NCBI GenBank assembly: GCA_936450465.1
Contig: OW388296.1
Span: 38,716,023-38,780,022, forward strand
DNA length: 64,000 nt
From: Gibbula magus
Lineage: Eukaryota > Mollusca > Gastropoda > Trochida > Trochidae
Direction: 5' to 3'
Numbering within the stretch: position 1 is the first letter of the stretch; every line of letters begins with the position of its first letter. The notes beneath the pieces were generated by a model that saw nothing but the letters and a program-made list of their open reading frames with translations, searched no databases and was not told where the DNA came from. Shown piece after piece: positions 55,615 through 64,000 of this stretch. The position numbers were made by a program, and so were the translations under genes.

Positions 55615-57370
55615 AAAATCAAAATGGCGGTTAACGCACGTGACCTACGAATCGCCATGATTTACTTTATTGCTCACATGGTTATTGTGCATCTTTAAAA
55701 ACAAATTCAAGTCTCTAACTGCATTTAGAATTTTTCAACTGCTAGTCTATAAGTGAAAATGGCAAAATCACATATCAATGGAACCCTACTGATGTTTCTC
55801 ATGATTAAGTTAAAACGGTCAATATTTTCATACTAAGGTGTAACATAGAAAATGTTGTTTTTTAATTTCCACTTAAGTAGATGTAATCATCATTTAAATT
55901 GCATACATACTTAATACGTTATGTTCTTCTGAATGTTCATGAAAATAGTCCAAAATGCTCATTTTCGGACCCCTAGACCACGTGTGCGATGTTTAAAGCT
56001 GAACTATTAACTTTTTGATGAAAGTGGTAAACATAAAAACTGTTGTTCTTGAAATAAGCAGTTATGATCCTTTGAAATTCGCTGAAAATGGCGATTTTCG
56101 GAAAATGACAATGTTCTATGACTTGTCATACGTAAACTATGACAGATACATGATTGAAATTTATTCTTCTTGATAAATAACATCTCAACTTTAAAATGAG
56201 ATATTACACATAACGGTATCTTGAGTGGTTTACGGTTGAAAATTCTCCAAAGAAAGTATTCAGCGAAAATTCTCAAAATCACAAAATTTCAGTTATATGT
56301 TTCTTTTACCAAATTGTGCCAAAACTATCATCTTTTATACGATAAAAATAGAGGCTATTATATCGAAGAGAATTCAGTCAGTTACTTTGACATAAGTCAG
56401 TTTGTTATGCCTCTTTGAACATTTAGGCGAAAAACGCATTCAAAATTCTGTCTCAATAAATTTTTTACACGTTTATCCAGCTTTCTAATGAGCTATCACA
56501 CATTGCTGTATATGTTGCTGTGATTTAGAAGAAGATTTTTGAAGACGCGTACTGGTATCCGTCAAAACCCTATGTTCACAACTGCTTATTTTTAGATCCC
56601 TGGATAAAAGCCCAAATTGCGTCCGAACTATTAACTTTTATATGATAATGATCTGAAATGGAATTGTTGAGTTATGTACTTTGAATATGACGCCGAAAAC
56701 TTTAAAAAGGGGACCATATTCAAAGGCACATAATTTCAGTTCTAGGACAAAATTTAGAAATTTGACTCCACAGTTTGTTAACCATATATTCAGCATTAAA
56801 ATGAGCTATCACATATGTCTGTACGTTTTGCTGTTAGTAAGGAGAAGATTTTTAAAAATGCACACTCTCAAAATTGCGAAATTTTAGTACATTTTCTTTT
56901 TTTTTTTTAAATTGTGACAAGGAATGACTGTACTCGAGCGATTTACTTTTGGTCTATAATGACTAAAGTAGTGCCTTACTCTCCTGAAAAAATCGTGAAA
57001 ATCGACGAGTAGGTTGTTGAGGGATGTCCCATTTGTGCATTTTCCAAAAATCACTTTCTTTGACTGTTCACTGTGATATAAGTATTACATGTTCATGTAT
57101 GAAATATGCATATTTCTATTCCTCAATGCGTTACCTATATTATGTGATAATTTCATGTCTTCAATGTTAGTATCTGTAGAGCAGATGTGTTTTAAAAATG
57201 CATGGGGTCGGCCATATTTTCAAAAACGGCAAAATCAACATGGCGCCGAAACCACGTGACCTTCGATTTCGCCATGATTTACTTTTTTGTTCCCATTGTC
57301 ATTGCGCATGTTTTAAAGGAAAGTGCAAGTCTGTAAGTGCATTTTGAAAAATTTTCCCATGTTAAAATTC
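55615..57370. repeat. Dispersed repeat region with 140-bp direct repeats at its ends
   Basis: AAAATGGCGG...CACGTGACCT...CGCCATGATTTACTTTATTG at 55620-55760 recurs at 57235-57370, about 1.61 kb apart, as direct repeats. Inside, 55780-55990 matches the repeat at 8570-8825. Several related sentence-like blocks (ATTTTCGG, AGCTATCACA) recur. LTR-like spacing, but no TG...CA ends, PBS or ORF seen. Confidence 0.6.
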
Positions 57371-59203
57371 GGAAGTCCAAGGGGAGATAACTAAAAAAAC
57401 AGAATTAAAGTAACAAATCGTCCACGTAGTGCACAACTTCAGGTCACAGGCTATCACTTCTGCAAATTTCATGTAAATCTGTTCAGTCACTTCTGAATGG
57501 CTGCCACACAATTCTTGGAATATTGATATAAAAAAACACGCCAATAACAATAAGGATTCAGCAAATTTGTTTGAATCCTAAGATAATTGAGTCCAACTAG
57601 GTATTATGATAATGCGTGTGTGAGTGTGTTTGCTTTAGCATTCTGAAATATCTATTCTGTTACTGTATTTTCACATTTATATAATAGTCGACCAGTCAGA
57701 TGAGGAGAATGGAAAGCTAGAAAATATCTAAGTGGATAAAATGTTTCTTTTTACATTCAGGTACATGAAAAATTGGATGTAAAGTTTGAAAGTGGTGCAT
57801 TATTGTTTTTTTACCTTCAAAGTTTTCTATGTGAAGTCCTTACACCATACTGAGGAATACAAGTATTTGTATGGAAGCATTTCCCATTAGTCCCTTTAGA
57901 GTTACCTCCCCTATATGCACTTGACCTTTGTTTACAATGTGGCGGTTTGCCAAGTACAAAGACAATTTTTTAATCAGCTGTATTATGCATAACATGGATA
58001 TTTTTGCAATAACCATAGATGGACAGCTAAATCCAGTCAACATCAGCAGTGGAAAAGGTGAGTGATTGTTTTTTCTCAGTTAACTATCATTGAAAACATG
58101 TTTGAAATTTCTACTGGTTGAGTCAATAGGATAACCAGAAATTAGATCTGTCAATTTTAGAGGAATATTCATATGTTTCCTATGCTAGAATAAAGCAATA
58201 TAGATATATGACATGATACACAGGGTTTATATCAACTTCATAAACTCAAATATTTACTAAACAAATGCATAATTGTTATCAATGGGGAAAATGCACCTGG
58301 GGCCCATTTTTGGATTGATATTAAAAAAACATTTTATCTTTTTTATCTATTGTTAGTGAAAAGAAATTCAACTCTTCTCACATTTAAAAAAAAAAAAAAC
58401 CCTAATCTTATTGTTTTTTAAAATATTTGAATGGTTTTGTTGGATATTTAATACCCTATATTCATGAAACCCTAAAATTGCCCCACCATTACTTTCCAGA
58501 CACATGCTATTTCCCAACAACTATCTAAATTCATGAGCTGAACAGCACCCAAAGAAATGATTAAGAATCAATGATGATATGCTTTTTTTTTTTTAAATAA
58601 GTTTATTCATTAAAGGTAATAAATTATTATTAATGCATTTTATCGAATGAATTTTTGAGTTGAACATTTAGCTTATAGTTTAGAATTGATCATCAACATT
58701 TGTGTTATTATAATTTTTTATTTTATTATTCTTTATTATTATAATTATTTAATATTATTATTATTGCTGCTGATTGTAAAGGAAGTACTTTTTCAATAGA
58801 TTTGAGCATTTCATATCATATTCTCACTGTATTAATAGGTTTAATTTATTCTTTACTTAAGTATATTATGTAAGACACATGTCAGTTTCAACATCTGTAC
58901 TTGATGATGTTTTTCTTTGTGATAATACTCCTAGGTTTATTTAAGATTGTAACACACACATATATTCCTTTATTTCATGTCTGTATCACATAAGTATGGT
59001 ACAATGATAACATTCATTGATTAATCTAAATGATTTTTGGATATTCATTTCACTTTTATTTATTTATTAAAATAAGTTTTTGAAAATATTATGAAATTAA
59101 AATACTTTTGTAATGACTATTTATAATGACACTTATATGATAAATATTGAATCTAAAAGTCTTCATAGTTTTGTTGCATTAATGTCAATTATTTTATATT
59201 TTC
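57371..59203. other. AT-rich non-coding stretch
   Basis: No gene established. A short ATG-initiated frame 57994-58057 followed by a consensus donor GTGAGT could be a first exon, but its phase does not fit the acceptor at 59203. Confidence 0.35.
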
Positions 59204-61690
59204 AGATGAATTCAGTTAACCCTGCTGAGCCCCAGAAGAGCCAGCCCTCACTGAACCTGGAAGACTGTTTGATATGTCAAACCGAAAAGCAAGAAACTCC
59301 ATATGTTGAGGGTAAAAAATCATTTCTAAGAGCACTGAAAGAGAGATATGATGCAGTCATCATTTAAACTAAAAGATGACATCGATGTTCTTTGGCACAA
59401 GAGTTGTTTTTTCAACATTTACAAGTTCTGAAATCTTTCATGAAGGACACGAAACTAATAAAGGTCTCAACCTTTGATTTTTGCGAGACACTTGAGCAGA
59501 GAGCCAAGGCCAAAAAAGATCATGACCTCATGTGTCAGGTTGGAGACTTTTCGATACTAATGAGCCAAGAGGCAAGATACCTTAAGGCATGTCACAGCCG
59601 ATACATTGTTTGTGGAAAACAAAAGTCATCTATTGATAACTATCATCAAGTTTTAAACAATTGATGGAAACACTGTTACCAGAAATTGCACAAGGGAGGG
59701 CTTTTGATAATGAACTACTACAAAGATATCAAACCTATCTAATCAAACATCTTCCAGAAGACAAAACTATATCATTCTCAAATCTTAAACTGAAGGCAAA
59801 GATTGAAGCTCAGTATGGTTATTCAGTTGTTTTCATTCAGACTTCTACGACAAGATTCGAGCTTGTCATAAGTTATACAGTACAAGTACAAGACATAATC
59901 AACAAATTTGCCAGCTCTTATCAATCGCCATTGGAAAACTTCAGGGAAACCCACAATGAAAAAGCAAAGCAAACGTTCAATCAAAGCTCAACACTTCTTC
60001 ATGCTGCAAATTACCTTCGACTGTTGTCAAGGAAATGTGATGGTATCTCTCATCAGCCTCTAAACCCTTGTGACATTAGAGATATAAACTGTGAAAACAT
60101 GATTCAGTATGAACTGTACACATTCTTTTATAGGCTCTTGGCAGCTTCAGCTATAGACCAAGTTGACATGGGTGATGTGAAAGCAAATGATTCAGTTCTC
60201 CATGGTCATATATTATCTCTCTGTCAGGATGTCATATACATGATTTCTAATGCCAAAACATGTTGCATTCAATGTGTCTTTACATCAACTCACACAGTCC
60301 CAAGATGTTGTACAACTTGTCAACAGGCACGGACATTCCATCAACTATGATGAATTGCAGCGAATTGATACCAAGTGGGCAGAAGTCTTGATGGATCAGG
60401 AGGTCACAGTACCATCAAACATGGTTGTGGGGAGAGTCACTCGTGGAGCTGTTGACAACTTCAACAGGGCAACTGAGTCTGTCATGAATGCAAAGCACTA
60501 TGATGTTGTAAATATGGTATTGAAACAAAACAGGCACACTTGATTCAGGCACCATTAACAGTTTCGTCGACCAGCAGAATTCAAGATCAAGGACTGTTAA
60601 AGACACGAAAGCTGACAAACTACTTGAATGTCCTCCTATGGCAGTAAATAAGCTAGGCCCACAACACCTACTTGGGACAGTTAATATGTCATGGTTCACA
60701 GATTGTTTGTTTGAACACCAAAACATGAGAGCTATAGATGACGCACTATTTCTTATCAAAGGCTTTCCATACAAGATGTTTCATGCTGAATTTACACCTC
60801 TGAAGAATTCGAAGAAACCATCTTGGACTGTATATCATGCCACAATGACAACCAACATCCAGCAGACTAACAGTGGATACTGCCCCATGATTCCTGCTTC
60901 TGCTGTTGATTTCAATACAGTCTATACAATGATGAAATAATTTCAGCGCATGTTCCTTGCTCTTGGACAGAATGGACTATGGTAACATAATAATTATGCT
61001 GAGGCCATTTACAGCAAAGCCCAGATGATCAAGTGGAAGCCTCCGAAGGAATTTCAGGATAATGAGCTGGAAATGGGAGGTTTTCATAGAGCAATGAACT
61101 TCAACGACGATATTGGGCACATCATGCAAGATAGTGGATTTGAAGACATTCTTGTGAAGTCAAACCTGTAAAGACCTGCAGTTGTAAATCAAGTCATGAA
61201 AGGAAAAGCCTATAACCGGGATGTGCGAGTTCACAACATTATGATTGAAGCTTTTAATCGTCTAAGATGGGATGCTTGTAGTGATTGGTTTCTCACTTCA
61301 GAGTCAGTCACTTGCTTTTCAGAAGATAATTCACACGCCAATCAAACCTCAGTGCAACGGTGTTTCACAGCAATGAATGACCAAGAGAGAACAACACAGG
61401 CCCTGTCCAAGTCTGTGCATGATGTACTTCAAAATGCTGGACCACTCATGGAAGTCAGGAAAGAATTTATTGAAACTGGCTAAAGCTCTTCCTCCACCTT
61501 CTCCTTCTAGAACAACTACATTGATATGTCTCCACTGCTTCTCGACTACATCGCTGCGAAAAGAGATGACAACAGATCTTTGGAACTTGAAACATTTGCA
61601 GAGATGTTACCATATGACTTTAAATGTGGAAATTTGAACTGTGCCACATGGAAATCAGTCAATGTTGCTGAAGGACACTTGCTTTTTTAG
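59204..61690 (+). pseudogene. Decayed member of an expanded invertebrate protein family
   Basis: After an acceptor-like TTTTATATTTTCAG, pieces in shifting frames line up as one long protein: LEDCLICQTEKQETPYVEGK (a CxxC start), DVLWHKSCF, QEARYLKACHSRY, KLKAKIEAQYGYSVVFIQT, CDIRDINCENMIQYELYTFF, KHVAFNVSLHQLTQSQDVVQ, VNRHGHSINYDELQRIDT, NSGYCPMIPASAVDFNTVYT, then GGFHRAMNFNDDIGHIMQDSG and KGKAYNRDVRVHNIMIEAFN. I recall the same block order in many uncharacterised multi-copy proteins of cnidarians and molluscs, probably transposon-related, but I cannot name the function. At least six stops or frame changes (first at about 59362) make this a pseudogene. Confidence 0.65.
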
Positions 61691-64000
61691 TCTGGCTGGT
61701 GGACTATAATTCCTTTGCGGAATAATACGCATATAAGAAATTATCATAGGTCAACCATTTATCTACTTAAAGGGGCGGAAAGTGTATACATTAACACAAT
61801 TAACTTGACCCGATTGTTAAGATTGTATTAACTTTTTTTAATGTATGTATGTTACACTTTCCCAGGTATAACCACGCCTCTCGGGTATGATTGGTTCCAA
61901 TGAAAATCAATCACAACTGACCATTAGCTATGTTACACTGGTGTATGATTGGTACTCCAGACACGCCTTTTTGACAAATGCCAGTGACAAGTCACGTGCA
62001 ACAAGGACCACCTTTCTTCTTCTTGTAAAATCAGGATGATTATCCCGTAATCCCCTCCAAAGGGCACTCTCTGCTGTTTTTGTTGTTAGATAAAAAAAAG
62101 TGTTTTTAAACTATATTTCACATTCATTATCAAGATACATTAACGTCATATCTATACAATGAATTAGCAATCAAAGCCTTACAATGGTTAATCAAAATAA
62201 AACTAGTCTTGAAGGAGATAAGAATATTTATGTATGATCAACTTCTTTATTCAATAGTTGCGACGTTTTGGTGTAGGTACTTCACGCTTTGATGCACTTA
62301 GATAACAATAATGTTGTTCAATCTCTTTATTCATATACACTGTTTAAATAAACTAATGATCAAAGTTGTGCAACGTGTAATATAAATAAAATAATGTCTA
62401 TCTCTTTCCAAATGTTTGGGTTTTTTTTATATTTTCACCCGCCATATTATTGCTATGATTTATTATTAATGATTGGTTTTTCATTATAATAAATCGTGTA
62501 AGGCCAAGACAAACAAAATATTAAGAAGCCTGTTTCTTTCATGTATAATTCATTGGGCAATAAATGGTATGGCATGGTATCAACGCTCCTTTGTTTTCTT
62601 TCTTTCGAAATCACTAGGTCGTCTAGATTGCAAGTTCTTAGTTGAATCTTATACTAACCATATATTACCTAACGCCTTTGTCGCAGTAATTGTTATCAAA
62701 GGAAATATTTAACAATCACATATCAATCACAGCTGATCATTGAGGCACGAAATTGTAGTTTGCTGTCCGGCACATCTGTGTGATCGTATTCTGTGGACGA
62801 TCCATCCATCCCTTTAACGCCTTTGTTGATTGTCAGCGACAAGTCACATGCGTTCAATGCCTCAACTTCTAACTTACAATGTATTGGTTATATCACAGTG
62901 TTGATTGATAGTTGAACTATGAACATAATGAAACAATAAATGAAATCGTCCTACTTTTGTACGCTTACCTACTTAAGAAAACAGTGCCATACACAAGATG
63001 CTTACAAAGAATGATAGTTTTGCGCTGTTAAGTGAAGCGAGGTATTCACGTTGAGGGAGGTCAATAATTAACGTCTCTTCGAAAGCGTAATCCGGGTTCA
63101 GCCGCCTTTGTTAATGAGTTAAGTAAAAAGCAATGTTAGTTTTCATCTTTTTAGTTTGTATAAAAAGTGAAAGCTAGTACAGCTTGTTGGATTAAAGCCT
63201 TTGTTATCAAGATGATACACACTGAAAGTTGGTATTCAAGAAATGCATGTTACATCATTTCTGCCTTACAGTAGTATCACTGTGTCCAGATTTAACTACG
63301 ATAGGAACAAACACTATACTTTTATAAACATGAGTATTGGAAAACAATATTGAGTTCGCATGAATGCTGTTTTATGATTTTGCTGTTCACGTTAAAGTGG
63401 GGTCTTCGTCTTGTGGTACCTCTCTCATCCTAGGGTGAAAGAGTGAACAACAACTTCTGAAGCACTTATAATATATATAGCATATAATAAAACACTGCTT
63501 GCAACTCAAAATAGCTACCTCTTATCCCAAAATAACTTATAATGAAAAAAATAAGTCATCTTTGAACTTTGAACTTTGAACAGGGGATTTATCACATATC
63601 AATCGACCTGCTTATCTAGTTTCAGGTTACAGAGAACACTCATGTTTTCATCAGTTATTGTCATAGTTCTTATCTTACCTTAGCAGGATACTCGCCATGA
63701 AAATTCCCTCCAGACAAGATCTCACCATTTTCAATGAAAACCATCTCACAAGTTGAGGAATCAATACCTTAGATGATATCTCCTTAATATAACAAGTAGT
63801 TACAAAAAATGTAGTTGTCACTAAAATTAGCAAATTAATAAGTCAAAATTGAAAAATAATGTAAGGCGACCCTATTTTATTATGGAAACCCGAAATCAAT
63901 TCCATAAACGATCCAAATGAAAAACATTAATTAGAGCTTTACAAACTTATCATTGCAGGTTTTTGGTGAAAATTCCAACGTTGTACCCCTCGCCGTTTCA
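61691..64000. other. Non-coding right edge
   Basis: AT-rich. GGGGCGGAAAGTGTATACA (61770) and TGTTACACTTTCCC (61849) form a loose inverted pair. The motif CGACGTTTTGGTGTAGGTAC (62260-62279) is the inverse of one near 51697. No gene seen. Confidence 0.4.

Noticed and set aside
57994..58057. Possible first exon (ATG to consensus GTGAGT donor) for the coding pieces at 59204
   Set aside because: Joining to the acceptor before 59204 gives an immediate stop; phase and spacing do not fit.
1..64000. tRNA or rRNA genes, CRISPR arrays, bacterial operons
   Set aside because: None seen; the sequence is eukaryotic and tandem arrays here lack CRISPR spacing.

Overview
Eukaryotic, AT-rich, repeat-dominated DNA, most likely from a mollusc and probably a bivalve. 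This rests on one exon of an animal histidine ammonia-lyase gene and on dispersed motifs I associate with bivalve genomes (aacaagggcaataactc blocks, gtcggggggtatata hairpins with CCGT arrays, AGGTCA-rich tandem arrays). Nothing looks prokaryotic. Apart from the one host exon (7637-7771, minus), almost everything recognisable is a transposable element or its debris.

Left part (1-11.5 kb): a decayed CR1/L2-like LINE (about 300-2995, 3' tip at 7134-7160) is split by a 4.1-kb TIR element with TTAA target duplications (3000-7133). Then come the HAL exon, a 267-bp tandem duplication, other repeats, a LINE 3' fragment (10.2-10.65 kb), a TATG-rich tract and a 200-N gap.

Middle part (11.5-43.4 kb): an ORF-less 4.2-kb element (11525-15743, 6-bp TSD GAAAAT, ends TAT...ATA) lies next to a minus-strand Gypsy LTR retrotransposon running from 15928 to 43423 with 5-bp TSDs (ATAGT). 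The Gypsy is only about 5.3 kb once three insertions are removed: (i) a second element of the TAT...ATA family (16522-30594, TSD GTTGAC); (ii) a 1.2-kb hAT-like MITE (31665-32867); (iii) a 6.9-kb L1/Tx1-like LINE (about 34177-41079) with an internal 896-bp tandem duplication. The second TAT...ATA element contains a Helitron-like array (17672-18459) and a CR1/L2-like LINE (about 20230-29215). That LINE is itself interrupted by the most interesting object here, a 5364-bp Polinton/Maverick-like element (22883-28246) with 1.18-kb TIRs, AG...CT termini and a perfect 6-bp TSD (GATATT).

The Polinton-like element appears intact and young. Its 3-kb interior has no polymerase, integrase, protease or capsid gene. 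It keeps an uninterrupted 600-aa zinc finger-polyproline-packaging-type ATPase-zinc finger protein, small strongly basic ORFs, and TATA-type promoters both inside the TIRs and in front of genes. I propose a non-autonomous, possibly packaging-satellite, derivative of Polintons.

Right part (43.4-64 kb): another fragment of the interrupted LINE family (47060-47945, minus), which provides a natural empty-site comparison for the Polinton insertion; a tyrosine-recombinase fragment; several MITE-like repeats, including an 824-bp TIR element studded with GACGGCATGCCGTC palindromes; microsatellites; and a decayed protein of an expanded invertebrate family (59.2-61.7 kb).
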